Source: Dryas octopetala
Taxonomy: Eukaryota; Streptophyta; Magnoliopsida; Rosales; Rosaceae
Reading direction: 5' to 3'
Assembly (NCBI GenBank): GCA_963921425.1
Contig: OY992840.1
Coordinates: forward strand, 15,354,621 to 15,418,620
DNA: 64,000 nt
Both the position numbers and the translations under genes were made by a program. A model generated the notes under the pieces. The model saw only the letters and a list, made by a program, of their open reading frames with translations, had not been told where the DNA came from and searched no databases. Shown piece after piece: positions 37,101 to 49,400 of this stretch; positions within the stretch are counted from its first letter, which is position 1; every line of letters starts with the position of its first letter.

Positions 37101-38486
37101 TTGGTGATTAAATATGGCAATTCTTAAAACAAACACTACTTGACTCTTCCCAAGGAGACAACCGACAGAGCTAAACAAATATGCATGAATCTCCTTATCT
37201 ATAAGCTGTATAAGCTTTAACCAGTCTAAACTACAATCTGTAAACGGATTTTCATTTTACTCAGTGGTTTATTGGTTTTTTCAATCAAACCTCCAATTTC
37301 TCACCTTCATTCAAACCAATTTTGGAAGTTGGGTCCTCAGCATCATCTTCACCTTCAAGAACAATAACCCTAGAAGCATCAACCCCAGGTTTTTCCTCAC
37401 CCTCCCACTTACTATCAAGCATGAAGGAACTCGAATCTGATGTCTGGGATGGAATATTTTCTTGTTCCCTCATTAACTGCACTCTCAGCCTCTCAACAGC
37501 ATTCAGAGAATGCTGAATTGCTAGCATTTTTAAATCCAAATCAAGAAGCCTTTCCTCCATATTAAGCTCTTCCTCCACCACTTCACCTTCCTCGTTGCTC
37601 ATATCTTCTTCATCTCCAGTGTAATTTGTCATGCTGATAGATCCCCTTAATCTCTTTTTTGGGGGTCGATTAGCCTCTAATTATATAAGATTGGCAGCCC
37701 AAATTATTACTAGAGTCTTCTAATCTATGGCCGCTTGTTATAGGAAATACCATCTGGCCAACCCTATATCTCTTCTGTAATATTATATACATAGAAAGTT
37801 TTTAATTATATAACAAATATAGAAAATTAATAGGATTCCCTAAAAGATAGAATGAAATCTCAGATTTTTTGGTCCTTTCGATTTTTCAATAATAAAAACT
37901 GATAGATTTCCATCTAGTCCCACAAGAAAAATACCCATATATTCATGAATAAGTGAATAACATTGTTCTTGTGAAAATTCAAGCAAAGTAGTTCTTTCAA
38001 AACATTCTTTAACAAAACAATTAGTTAAAAAAAAATATATATATATATATATATCCAAACCCAATGCGCAAGTTAATGTAGGCGGTGCTTAAACAAGAAA
38101 CTAAAGGGAAACTAAAAAAATTGAAATTTCCTAAATCCAACCAACCAGTAAATCATCATGTGAATAAAATCAACTAAAAAGTCTTCAACTTCAAGCCCAA
38201 CCCAGTTCTTGATAACTCTCAAACAAGACATTACTTTATCAAACATGAACCAAACGAAGCTGCTGACATCAGCTAGCTAAGTACCCTACTTCAATTTCCG
38301 AAAAAGGAAACAAAGAAATCAAAAACAGAAATGTTGAAGAAGAAGAAGAAGAAGAAGAAGAAGAACCACATGGAAGCAAAAACAAAAATGAAGAAAATCC
38401 CAAGTACCATAGTGAAGCCTAGCAGCATGAGCAGCAGAGAGGCTCTTAGCAGCTTGAACCCTGGAAGCCCACGAGTCAACGTCCAT
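34171..38486 (-). CDS. DI19: DI19 (drought-induced 19) zinc-finger protein
   Basis: Nuclear zinc-finger family linked to drought and salt responses. Five minus-strand exons: 38486-38408, 35892-35750, 35424-35347, 35250-35036, 34414-34171; phases join in frame, giving 252 residues. Exon 1 encodes the family-typical start MDVDSWASRVQAAK. Two C2H2-like fingers follow: FPCPFCYVDIEVPLLCIHLEEEH (C47, C50, H62, H67) and VCPLCAANLGKDVIGHFMVQH (C76, C79, H90, H95), then the basic HRRKSQKSG and PLLSPFICN motifs. The C-terminal exon is more diverged than usual and is the least certain. Intron 1 is 2.5 kb and includes tandem duplications and a possible alternative first exon at 37305-37632. The longer in-frame start at 38510 is less family-like. 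Confidence 0.88.
35941..35968. repeat. (GA)14 tract in DI19 intron 1
   Basis: Read on the gene's strand this is a CT tract about 49 bases before the acceptor of exon 2, so it extends the polypyrimidine region. Confidence 0.85.
36020..37318. repeat. Tandemly duplicated segments in DI19 intron 1
   Basis: Copy A is about 36020-36515 and copy B about 36690-37318; both start near GTGCACCAGGG, share AAAGCTTTGAAAAGATTG and ACAAACACTACTTGACTCTT, and end near CTCACCTTCATTC. A third partial copy (36516-36665) repeats only the distal part. Similarity is high but broken by small indels. Confidence 0.85.
37285..37632 (-). CDS. Acidic reading frame, possible alternative first exon of DI19
   Basis: A 115-codon frame, rich in Glu and Asp with a coiled-coil-like part (LLDLDLKMLAIQHSLNAVER). 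A donor GAAG/GTGAGA at 37305/37304 cuts it after 109 codons plus one base, the same phase as DI19 exon 1, so splicing to 35892 would give an in-frame protein with the DI19 fingers. An in-frame stop precedes the ATG near 37681-37683. I recognise no family. It may be an alternative first exon, a separate short gene, or a chance frame. Confidence 0.4.
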   Translation of the reverse strand: MTNYTGDEEDMSNEEGEVVEEELNMEERLLDLDLKMLAIQHSLNAVERLRVQLMREQENIPSQTSDSSSFMLDSKWEGEEKPGVDASRVIVLEGEDDAEDPTSKIGLNEGEKLEV

Positions 38487-38636
38487 GGAGTCGACTTCCC
38501 GGCGACCCAAGTCAGCTTTTTTCCGGCGAGAAAGTGTTGGAAACCGTCTTATGAGAAATGGGTTTTTGGATCAAAGCAACTTTTTTTATCCTTCAGATTT
38601 TGGGGTGTGGTGATGTTCTGCTTACTCACTCACTTC

Positions 38637-38643
38637 ATATATA
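38637..38643 (-). promoter_or_regulatory. Possible TATA box of DI19
   Basis: TATATAT on the minus strand, about 150 bases before the ATG at 38486. Confidence 0.35.
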
Positions 38644-41600
38644 GCTCTGAGTACACTGAAAGCTTTCCTGACACAGAAAAGCTTGGCCATGGATATCTGA
38701 CACGTGGAATATTATTCAGTAAATTAAATCAGGCTTTTCTTTGTTCAGTTAAATAATTGTACATGTTTAATTGCAGAGCTGCAGTACTTCTTTATCAAGT
38801 TGTCATCTTTTAGCATATAAAGTACTACACAGATTCAGTGAACACCATGATTTTATTCTATTTTTAGTTTTATTATTATATATTTATGTATAAATTGACA
38901 TGTATTGAAGCAGCATATGAATATAAATAATTAATTAATGACATTTTTAATGACCACAGAAGAAGAAAAGAGAAAAAAGATTTGGTGTATATGACTCGTG
39001 TGAAATACTATTTTTCACATGGAACCTTTTGGCTCTCTTGAAGGAAGCTAAAGATGTGGATGTTAAAATATTTTTTTTGGGTACTTTATCTTAGTGTGAA
39101 TGACACGAGTATTTTTGTTTGATTTGAGTTTTTGTATTTTTTTAATTAAAGAAGAAGCAAAGAAAGAAGTCTGCTGACTGTTGCCCTTCATTAATGTTTC
39201 TGTGTGCAAAGCCAATGTGCCTCTTAGACACCAATTCTGTCACCCAAGATTTAGAAAATGTTCATTAAAAGAAACTTTCATTAAGATATCAATTTATTTC
39301 ATTTGTGACCTAATTTGACCATAACATATATGTTTATTAGGACCGTGTTTGATAACGTTTCGGACCCAGACGGGCATGTGCTTTCTTAAAAATAGCAGCG
39401 TAGATTACTTTCATCTTAATTAACTTCTAATTTTCCAGGTTTTTCGAACTCGTGCTCTAACAAAATATAGAAATTAATTAATTACATGATTAATTTTAAT
39501 TACAAATCGGAGTGACGAGAAGTAGTTTGAGACCAGACAACCTAACAAGGTGTCAAGGACATAGGCAGGCATGCGCTAACATGTTGGACAAAAAGTTGCT
39601 TTGGTCTGGTGAGCGAGTGATGAGTGCATGGACTTGAACTTAGGGCAGTGCATTACACCTAGAAAAAGGGCCAAACAACAAAGGCTAAAAGATTGTGGTG
39701 GGACATTCTCTTATAAAGAGGACCTCAAGCTCAATATCATACTGAGTCTAATTTCTGAAAAGGGTTTAAAAAATAATCATTCTTAGAGACTAGTGTTACC
39801 ATTAATTAATTTAGTTTTGGGTTCTGTTGCTTGCCATGAAAGGAACTTCCCCAAGAAGGCCAAACCTAAAGAGATGAAAGAAAAGGGACTGATGGAATCA
39901 GACTAGAAGTGGGTCCCATTAGTATTCTGGGCTATTGGGCTCCACATGATCCCTTTAGAGGTTAGCCACAACTAGTCCAAAAGAATGTTTGGCACTTAGG
40001 AAGGACTCACCCCAACATTTGAGAAATGGACAGGCCCAATCTTAGACTGGGCCAAAGGTGTTCATGGGCCATCAATAGCTTGAGAGAGAAGTAATGGACT
40101 TTTTGGCAACTATGTCTGTTTGAAATGGAATCAAAGGATCAGTAGGGACAACTGAAAAATCATGAAGGAGAAGTCACTGGCCTTTTGGCATTTATGTCTG
40201 TTGATTTGTTAACACTAAACAGTAAACACTATGCTTTCATAAAGATAAATTTTTGCATGGACCAATAAAGATGTATATATTGATTGTCCCTTGTTCTGCC
40301 TCCATGTTCAAACTTTAAGACAGAAAGAGAGTGGGAGCACTGACAGGGCTAAAGTCATTCTAACAATTGACCTTTGATGAGTTTAGACCCAGGTAGATAT
40401 GTATGGCTTGAAATTTAAGGCTGGAAGCAAAGTGAAACTTTGCACTTTGTTTAATATTGGTAGGGAAGAAATGCAATAGCATTGGTGCCACATGTCATGT
40501 TATCATTGGCACTACTAAGTCTATATCATGAAGCAGAAGCACCCAATAGACAGACCATCATATATATGTATCCTTATTCCCTTGTACCTACTACTAGCTA
40601 TGGCCCAAATTGGCACTTTATTTATCTATCATTTACCATCATCCAGTAAATAAAAAAAGTAGAGAAATATGAATGATTACAGTACCCAAGAAAAAGCTTT
40701 AATATGTTTTAAGCAATGCAGATCTCATAGCTGGAATAAATATATTATGTCCAGAGATCAGTAGGCACAACACAAACCCATAGTCAACCTATTTATGCTT
40801 TTCATGATCATTAAATACACTGAAAGAAAAGAAAAGAAAAATGTGCTCATCATCATATATAGGGATATGTCAGCCAGTCTTTGTGCAATAGTCAATCTGT
40901 TTGTGTTAAATTAAAGGAAAAATATTTCAACAGTTGGTCAAGCTTTCTGCAGAGACAGAAAACCAGCACCAAATATAAATATTGGTCCCCAAACTTAATC
41001 AGAGTAGCAGTTCCACCTAGCAATGGCAGAAAACCACAGCTCAGTGTCCCTTTCCTTTGGGAGGCTCTTTAATTTGAATCATAATTTGACCACTGATCAA
41101 CAGAATAATAACAAAAACAATAAGAATAAGATCAAGAATGACAACATGGAGATCTATAAGTATAAGCTAGCTAGGCATGTTAATTTGTCAGAAATGTGAA
41201 CTAACCCAATTCAAGTCTATCTAATTAAGTCAGAACTGCATGATACATATATATGAGTCATATATGCAAGCCATTCAAAACCAGACAGCTTCATAATTAA
41301 TGGCTTATGGACTACTGGGTACTCTTCACTGTACAGTCTGTACTATTACAAATGTAAATGGAAATCAATGTCAGAACTACTATTGTAGGGTCTGGCAAAT
41401 AAATTATTCCAATGCTTTGAGCCACAGACACTGAGAATTAATGTGCCAACTAATAAAAGGAACATTAATTATACTATCAACAACATTAATTTCGTTTCAT
41501 ATTTTTGGGATACATACATATTCACAGAAGCATTATGAATCCAAAAATTATGAACCTTGGAAGTACATTACAGTAGCCATAACAATATACTTGTTTGTAA

Positions 41601-42860
41601 CATAAATATATATATATATATAGATAAACTACACCAATTATATAAGTTCAATCTCAATCCAACTCTAAATCTAATACATCAACTACAAGAAAACATGTAA
41701 TTAATGGACTCTATTAATACACATACTACACCAAATCTTACAAAGCTGATAATGAGAGCAGGACAATCAGCAACATGATATTTGCTGCATATACTCAAAA
41801 ACCAAAAAGATATAAAACTGAAAGGAACAAACAATAAAAAAGTGATCGGACCAGGCAAGCTTGATTCCCCATAAATGGATGCTATCCATCTATTATTCTT
41901 GGCTTGGAAGAGAGACCTCAGAGTTCTTCAAATGGAAGTTCCAAGAAAAACCCATATCAGGAAAGTGACAGAGAAGCCTGAATTGCTTCAACTGGACTGC
42001 CATAATGAACAGGTGCATGACTGCCATGCCAAATTCAAAATCAGCAACAAACATGGTGATTAACTGATGAGAAACAAAAGAGAGATGTGTTTGTGTAATA
42101 AAATTTAGTTGAGTGAGAGAAAGGGGAGGCTCATAGAAACAGAACAAGCAAACACATAAGTTTATACATGGGCAAAGCAAAATGTATATATATAGGAAAG
42201 CTTTAATGTGCAGACAGATGAAATATTGCAATACACGCATACTGTAGAGGGCTAATCTTATATTCCCGCATGCAGGTTTCTTCTCTTTAATGAACAGTGC
42301 AAAAGGGCACGTTTCCACAGGAAAAGGAAAGGCAACAAAGAAAGAGGCATTTGGATTCTGGGGGGTTGTTGTATATCTTTGAAGGCAAAGCATGGTGCCC
42401 CAAAGCTGGGCCTCCCTATAAAAAGCCAACCCCTTCAAAAGGGTCTTTATCTACGGCCTTTGAATTTTTGGCTCTTCTGCTCTCTTTTATCTTTTGGTCG
42501 GCTATATGGCTTGTGACAAAAGGGTTATAATTTTCTTTTTGTTGTGCTTTACATATGCTTTTGTGCACTGTTTGATTTTGGGTTTGCACTGTGATTTTCA
42601 AATTATAAATATCAGAAATGTTAGTGATGCATGTATATATATGTACCTGCATTATGTTAGTCATATGCGGGTACATGATATATGGAGGAGGACTTCAACT
42701 GCAACACAATCACGTACAGTAAAGGCTCCCTTTTCCCTGAAACATATATCATGGCCATGTAAATGGACTTGTGGATGAAAACACCTATTGAGGTCTAGAA
42801 TCTACAAGCAGTGAATGTGTGGTAATTGCCTATTGGGTGAAGATGTACTTGTAGTCTAGA

Positions 42861-42925
42861 TGTGGTCTAGATGTGTTATGTTTCACAATATATTGTGGTC
42901 TAAATGTTTTATGTTTCACAATAAT
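42861..42925. repeat. Tandem duplication, two ~33-bp copies
   Basis: TGTGGTCTAGATGTG...TTTCACAATAT at 42861-42893 is followed directly by TGTGGTCTAAATGTT...TTTCACAATAA at 42894-42925. Confidence 0.8.
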
Positions 42926-43785
42926 ACCACATCTTCAAGACCATCAAGACGACATCTAAACCCCATTAATTAAGAGACATTTAGACCGCAGCTACGTACT
43001 ATGCAATATGTCAATGACATTTGTGGAAGCCCTTCCACCAAAAATGTATACATTTATCAACAAAATATATCCTCCTATCTAGGAAAATACTGCTTCAACC
43101 CACTAAATTATAATGTAGAGGCATGGGGTATATAAATTTCTCCACGCCATAAAAATTCTCATTAATTTGCCGTAGTAATTCAGTTTATTCATTCATATTT
43201 TATTTTAAAGAAAGATAATATGCTCAATAAAATGATTCAAAAAAACTAAGTTATGCAATTTGTTGTATTTTTCCAAGCTATGAAAAAAAATTCATGAATC
43301 CACAACTGCTTGTACAACTTCTTTTTTTTTTTTTTTAACAACTAATGTGGCATATCATTAGAAAAATAATAATATTGTAAGAATGTCACGTAGGTTAGGT
43401 TGGGAATGAAAATTTGGGATACACAGCATTGTCCCTCTATCCATGCTTTAGCTTAGGAATGTCAGAAGGAACAACAGCATGCTCATGCATGTCTCTATCT
43501 ATCAAATGGCTAATCTCTTCCAATCCGACGGCCATTTTGTAAGTTTCCCATCGAAAGGGAATAAAGGACCACCGTTGTTACTTGTTATGTTGCGTAAGCT
43601 GTACTGAAGCGTTTCCATTCGTAAACTTTAGGACCGACCTACCTTCATCTCCTATAACAAACTGACACGTGTAGTAACATTTGCCTCGCACGCCGGTTTG
43701 GAAAAGGGGTGGCTTTCCGGTTCACTTGGATGCAACTTCGCGTGAAGGACAATCAAGGTGGAGCCCAGATCGCCCACCCCCACGG

Positions 43786-43858
43786 CCATGGTGGGCCGAC
43801 CATAGTGTTTATTGGGCTATACTGAGTTTAGAGCCCCATTCAGAACAAAAGCCCAATT
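43786..43858. promoter_or_regulatory. Cluster of site II-like TGGGCC/TGGGCT motifs
   Basis: TGGGCC near 43790, TGGGCT near 43813 and AGCCCA near 43850 lie 140-215 bases before the PPR ATG. Such motifs bind TCP factors and are common in promoters of plant genes for organelle biogenesis; use here is inferred. Confidence 0.45.
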
Positions 43859-43999
43859 GATGTCCAAGGTTTACCCACATGTATTCGGGTCAGCCCAAAC
43901 CACTCTGAACCCGAAAATCCAAGCCTCAGAGACTTAAACCCTCGAAATCCCCTAACTGAAATCACCGGCTCTATAGCTTCAGTGAAAAGTTGAGCAGCT

Positions 44000-45892
44000 A
44001 TGAATCGAGCAAAGGCAGCATTTCTCACTACCCTCCGATTCACCAACTCGGTCGTGCTGAGTAGGTTCTACACCACAACTCGGCCTCTCTGTTCGCAGGT
44101 GACTCAGTTCTCTCACCTCTCTCACTTTCTTTCAAATCAATCTTGCGGTTCTCATTTCCTCAATTCCCATCAAAAGCTGTTCTTTTCCTCGACGCCTAAC
44201 TCGGTTCTGCAACTCGTTTTGGCCAACCAGTGGTCCAGTGAGTTAGAGAACGAGTTATCCGAGTCCTACCCATCACTGACCCACGATGCAGTAATCTATG
44301 TTTTGAAGAAACTTGATAAAGACCCACAAAAGGCGTCGGATTTTTTTAGCTGGGTCTGTGAGAAAAATGGGTTCAGCCCAAGCTCTTCAGTGTTAAGCTT
44401 AATGCTTAGGATTTTAGTGCACAAGGATACAATCAAACAGTTTTGGATCACTGTGAGGGAAATGAAAGAGCAAGGCTTTTACATTGATGTGCAAACGTAT
44501 TTGGCAATCTTGGAACAGTTTAAAAGGGAAAAGATGGATAGCGATGTTGTGACTTTTAAACATTTTTATGAAAGGATGGTTCAAGATAATGGTACGGATA
44601 ACGTTGTGAAGAAGGTGGCAGATGTTGTTTTGGGGTCAGAGTGGAGTGAAGGGATTGAGAAAGAATTGGGGGAGCTCAATGTAGTGTTATCAGATAATTT
44701 TGTCATAAGGGTATTGAAGGAACTTAGAGTGTGTCCATCAAAAGCTTTGAGGTTTTTCCATTGGGTCTGTCAGTGTCCTGGTTACGAACACAATACTATT
44801 ACATATAATGCAATTGCAAGGGTTATTGGACAGGCTGATTCAATTGAGGAGTTTTGGAGTGTGATTGAGGAAATGAAGGGTGCTGGTCATGAGTTGGATT
44901 TGGACACTTACATAAAGATTTCAAGGCGGTTTCAGAAGAGCAGGATGATGGAGGATGCGGTGAAGCTTTATGAGTTCATGATGGATGGCCCTTATAAGCC
45001 TTCTGTTCAGGATTGCAGCGCGCTTCTACGGAAAATCTCAGTAAGTAATAGCCCGGATTTGAATTTGGTGTTTAGAGTTGCAAATAAATTTGAGTCTACG
45101 GGGAATACACTCCCTAAAGCTGTTTATGATGGGATTCATAGGTCTTTGACAAGTGCAGGCAGTTTTGATGAAGCAGAGAATATTATGAAGGTTATGAGAA
45201 ATGCAGGGTATGAGCCAGACAATATTACATACAGCCAACTGGTCTTTGGACTTTGTAAGGCCAAGCGACTAGAAGAAGCCTGTAAAGTGCTGGATGAGAT
45301 GGAAGCAGATGGATGTGTTCCTGATATCAAGACTTGGACCATTTTGATACAAGGGCATTGTGCTGCCAATGAAGTCGACAAGGCACTGATATGTTTTGCA
45401 AAGATGATGGAAAAAGCCTGTGATGCTGATGCTGATCTGCTGGATGTCTTGGTAAAAGGATTTCTTAGTCAGAGGAAGATAGATGGCGCCTACAAATTGC
45501 TTGTCGAAATGGTGAAGAATGTTCGTTTGAGACCTTGGCAAGCAACATACAAAAATCTTATCGAACAACTTTTAGGAGTCAGAAAACTTGATGAAGCATT
45601 GGAAATTCTTCATTTAATGAAGAAACAGAACTATCCACCTTATCCGGAACCTTTCGTCCAATATATATCAAAGTTTGGTTCTGTGGAGGATGCTGCAGAA
45701 TTTTTGAAGGCATTGTCTGTGAAGGAATATCCATCCTCTGCGGCTTATGTCCATTTATTTAAGTCATTCTTTAAGGAGGGTAGACACTCTGAGGCCAAAG
45801 ATCTGCTTTATAAATGCCCTCATCATATTCGAAAGCATGGCGAAATTTGCAAACTTTTTGGTTCTACAGAAAGCAACCAGACTACCACTTGA
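44000..45892 (+). CDS. P-class pentatricopeptide repeat protein, probably mitochondrial
   Basis: Intronless, 630 residues. The basic Ser/Thr-rich N-terminus (MNRAKAAFLTTLRFTNS, with SRFYTTTRP) looks like a mitochondrial presequence. From about residue 70 there are helical repeats; clear 35-residue PPR units include ITYNAIARVIGQADSIEEFW, ITYSQLVFGLCKAKRLEEAC, KTWTILIQGHCAANEVDKAL and ATYKNLIEQLLGVRKLDEAL. Lack of E/DYW domains puts it in the P class, whose members bind organelle RNA for splicing, stabilisation or translation. It resembles Arabidopsis At3g48250 (BIR6, needed for nad7 intron splicing) as I remember it; orthology is not proven. Confidence 0.9.
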   Translation: MNRAKAAFLTTLRFTNSVVLSRFYTTTRPLCSQVTQFSHLSHFLSNQSCGSHFLNSHQKLFFSSTPNSVLQLVLANQWSSELENELSESYPSLTHDAVIYVLKKLDKDPQKASDFFSWVCEKNGFSPSSSVLSLMLRILVHKDTIKQFWITVREMKEQGFYIDVQTYLAILEQFKREKMDSDVVTFKHFYERMVQDNGTDNVVKKVADVVLGSEWSEGIEKELGELNVVLSDNFVIRVLKELRVCPSKALRFFHWVCQCPGYEHNTITYNAIARVIGQADSIEEFWSVIEEMKGAGHELDLDTYIKISRRFQKSRMMEDAVKLYEFMMDGPYKPSVQDCSALLRKISVSNSPDLNLVFRVANKFESTGNTLPKAVYDGIHRSLTSAGSFDEAENIMKVMRNAGYEPDNITYSQLVFGLCKAKRLEEACKVLDEMEADGCVPDIKTWTILIQGHCAANEVDKALICFAKMMEKACDADADLLDVLVKGFLSQRKIDGAYKLLVEMVKNVRLRPWQATYKNLIEQLLGVRKLDEALEILHLMKKQNYPPYPEPFVQYISKFGSVEDAAEFLKALSVKEYPSSAAYVHLFKSFFKEGRHSEAKDLLYKCPHHIRKHGEICKLFGSTESNQTTT

Positions 45893-46453
45893 CTTGCAAA
45901 TTTGTTGTAGTGTTCTTGGTCAATCACATGAAAGCTGTAACGTATGCTTATTATAGAACACAATTGGAAATTATTAGCCTTTATTCTTTTTCAGTGTTAG
46001 GCCACTTGGTACTTGGTAGTTGTTTACAGGAGAAATTCTAAATGTAACGCCCCTCATTTGTTCGTGTTATGAGAAGAGGACATGTTTCCTGTCTCTGTCT
46101 ATGCCTAGCTTTCCATGACTTGTCTTATAGGGTCTTACGTTCAAAGGAAAATTATGATGCTTTAAATCTAATGGATCGACTAATTTTGCAGACAAGATTA
46201 TCGAAGCTTGAATATTTGGATCCAAAAACTCAAGCGTGGTATAACCAATGGTGGCTCTGGCATAATGTAGCTACTCGACTGTTCTTATGACTATTTGACT
46301 ATCCGACCAAAAAATAAATTATTTGCCTATATTCATCATCAATTCATCATCACAAAGGGAAGCTGCTAATGTACGACAATTAATTAGATTTAAAGTCTAT
46401 CTTTTGCAGTTAGCATAAAAATACATTGTTTACAAGATATGAAATTAGTCGAT
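45893..46453. other. Short intergenic region between convergent genes
   Basis: 3' UTR sequence of the PPR gene (+) and PCH2 (-). No further gene seen. Confidence 0.5.
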
Positions 46454-49400
46454 TCAATCAGGTAGCTCAGAACGCTCCCTCCGAGCTGTATCTATCATTG
46501 TACACAAGAACTTGCTAGGGTCACAACTGTAAGGATTTGCAAGAGCCGCATGCGCTAGGAACGGAAGCTTTCTTAAAGATCGTCCACTCAATCCCTGAGT
46601 AAAGCAGAGAAGCAAAATTAACTATCAAAGAGACTAAAAAAGGACTTAACTTAGAAGGCATTGAAGAATAAGTTCCAGACCTCGCATGATTCTGCAGCTT
46701 GTAGCAATTGTTTGCACAGGTATAGTGGTGTCTGGGCATCCTGAATCTCCGGCATATTCAATTTCTCTTTCAAGCTAGCATAGTTAGGAAGCACGAGGCT
46801 TTGAAAATCCTAAAATTTACGATGTTCATTAGGCATGGCTTCAATTTGTAACTTTCCCACATTAGCACTCAATGAAGAAGATTGATATATTAAAGCTTTA
46901 ATAAATATGCTATCTGAACAAGGTGAGACAGACATATGCACCTCAAAATTTGACAAAATTCCTGTTCGTACAAGTTCCTCCAAGCAGGACCTTAGGATTT
47001 CATACCGTGCTTGCAGAGTTGGGGGACCAACATATGCTTTTATATCAGCTCGATCGACAAATGCGATATCTGCAACCCAAGAAATGGTAAATCCATACAT
47101 ACTAGGAGTCCTAGGACAGTGAGTTTTTTTTTTTCTTTCCTTCCACATAGCAAATGAAATATATCAGCGGGGAAGGAGCAAGGAAGATACAAAGTGCTCT
47201 CAGCAAACAAATGAAGTGAGAAAGAACACCAACAATAATGAAGCTAAAAAATTCGAATCCATAAAATAGGTTGGCAACTTGAGATGAGGGGTCCACAATT
47301 TCGCGTGTCACATTCTTATTAATAAACCATATAAATCTGTTCCTATAGCTCCTTGGAACCATAGTGGACTGACAACTGATGAGGGATAGTATTGGCAAAC
47401 CAGAAATAGACTAAACTGATTTATATAGGGGAAAAAAAAAGTACATTTATCTTTGCAAACTATACATGACCACTCCAAGTTAAAGATAGCAAATAGAAAG
47501 CAAACCCAAGGAGAAGTTAATTCACCATGCAAGGCTAAAAGGTAAAATTCATAGGGTAGGAAATTGATTGTAGGCTTACCAATAGCAGCGGTTATGTTGG
47601 ATGTTGTCAGAATTATCACATTTGGTGCTGATTTCAATTTGTCCAGCTGAGTTAGTAGCGCATTCACTACCTGGCATGACAATTTTGGGGTGCTAGTGTG
47701 AACATTATCCAAAATGTTACTCTAAAAGTTCACAAAGCTTAGAGAGTTGACTGGAAGAAGAGAAAGGGGAGAGCATGGTACCCGAATAGAATCTGAAGGT
47801 TCAGAACCAGATAAAGCAGCTTTTCTAGCAGCAGCAAGGCTTTCAACTTCATCTGCAGCATGACCATATATTTATGATTATAAGCCAGATGGAAGAAAGA
47901 TGATCTGAGCATTAAATCAAAAATCACAGTAAAATAATAAATCTCACCAATCAAAACAAATACCAGATTGTTTTCCTCCTCTACCATCTCCTGAATTTTT
48001 TGGAAAAGCTTTGCAACCTAAAATTGAGAATTTTTTTCATAAAAACAGTAAACCACATGTACCAAATCCAACTGCTGTTTACCAAGAGCAGAAGCATCTT
48101 TCAAGAATTATAGTATCACCTACATACCAACTTGCCACTTTCAGAGAACCATTTACTGAATAAAGAATGTGCATTAACTTCAACCAATTGGCACTGTGGA
48201 TATCTGTTCAACATAAAATAATGAGTCTGGCAATCTACACACATCTATTTAAGTAATATATGTTCATTGGAACAAAACAATACATCGACAAACCTGGAGT
48301 TAAACCGAATAGATAATTTTTGAGCCAATGCTTTACATAAAGAAGTTTTCCCAGTGCCTGGAGGTCCATGTAAAAGAACAATGCTGCGAAGGTACAAAAT
48401 CAATTATAGGTGCTAAAGAGAATTCCTCAGAAATCATAGGGTTATAAACATGTGTGTATATATATGAAATCAACAAACACTTCCTTACCGATTCCATGAG
48501 ACAAGGAAAGGATTGACACCCTTTTCAGTAAAAAGCAATGCACTAGCTGCATACCGCAGCAACCTTTGCTTGAGACCAGATTCATATATTAAGCTGCAAA
48601 AGCAGATGACCATGCCACAACATCAGTTGATTTCAAACTACTAATAGGGGATAAAGTTAAAGAAGTTGCAAACTAACCTTTCCCACATGCCATCGAATTC
48701 CTTTGCAGGAAGAATCCACTCATTGAAGGTAGAAGGTTGTCCATCCCCACTTAATTCCTCACATGCTCCTTCTTCACTAAGCTGACGAAGCAAATACCAG
48801 CAAAAGAAAGTATGACTATTTAACACTCAAAACAGTTAAGAATGCATTAAAAGTAAGTACACCACAAAGAAAAACTAGTTGAAACTTGAAAATAAATAAA
48901 TAAAGCAAAGAAAATTGATACACCTACTGCCATGCTATACATGAGCACTGCATTTCACCTGAAAAACATGCACCACGGGTTTCACTTGCCAGAACAAAAG
49001 GATATCATGGCTCTGCACCCACTCATCTACAAAAACAAACATTTCAAGCATCAGAACTGGTGAAAACCTGTAAACCAAATCCTCCTCCTCCTTTACATAG
49101 TTGGTAAAGAACTAAAGAACTAAAACTAATTCTTGCAGTCAGATTTCATTTGTCAGATGAAAAATTGCAAAATTGAATATGGTTTATCATCAAGTTTCAA
49201 AATTTCTTTCCTTTGCCTTTCCTTCAAGATTTTCTAACCTCAGGGACTAAATTCATAGGTGAAGAAAAGATACCTGTGTCGCAAACACAGATTCTCTGCA
49301 CATTTTCTGTTAGGAACGGATCATCAAGTGGAACCGGAACAGGTCCATCAACATAGCTCAAACTCCTCTTTTCAAGCATTCTAACCATTTATGAAGAAAA

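Larger units (their letters stand above)
38487..43999. other. Gene-poor 5.5-kb region
   Basis: Shared upstream DNA of DI19 (-) and the PPR gene (+). AT-rich, no recognisable protein. The longest frame, 41893-42438 on the minus strand (181 codons, many Cys/Phe/Leu), looks like chance. Includes a (TA)n tract near 41607-41622, a short tandem duplication at 42861-42925, and the PPR promoter with site II-like motifs at its end. A non-coding transcript cannot be excluded. Confidence 0.5.

Noticed and set aside
40320-40345. miR156-like string GACAGAAAGAGAGTGGGAGCAC
   Set aside because: Three extra bases relative to miR156 and no matching hairpin arm nearby.
41843-41872. miR166-like string TCGGACCAGGC...TTGATTCCCC
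   Set aside because: It has a 4-base insertion and a mismatch relative to miR166, and no complementary star strand within about 150 bases on either strand.
41893-42438. 181-codon minus-strand reading frame
   Set aside because: Composition is Phe/Cys/Leu-rich, no motif, no supporting codon pattern; likely chance in AT-rich DNA.
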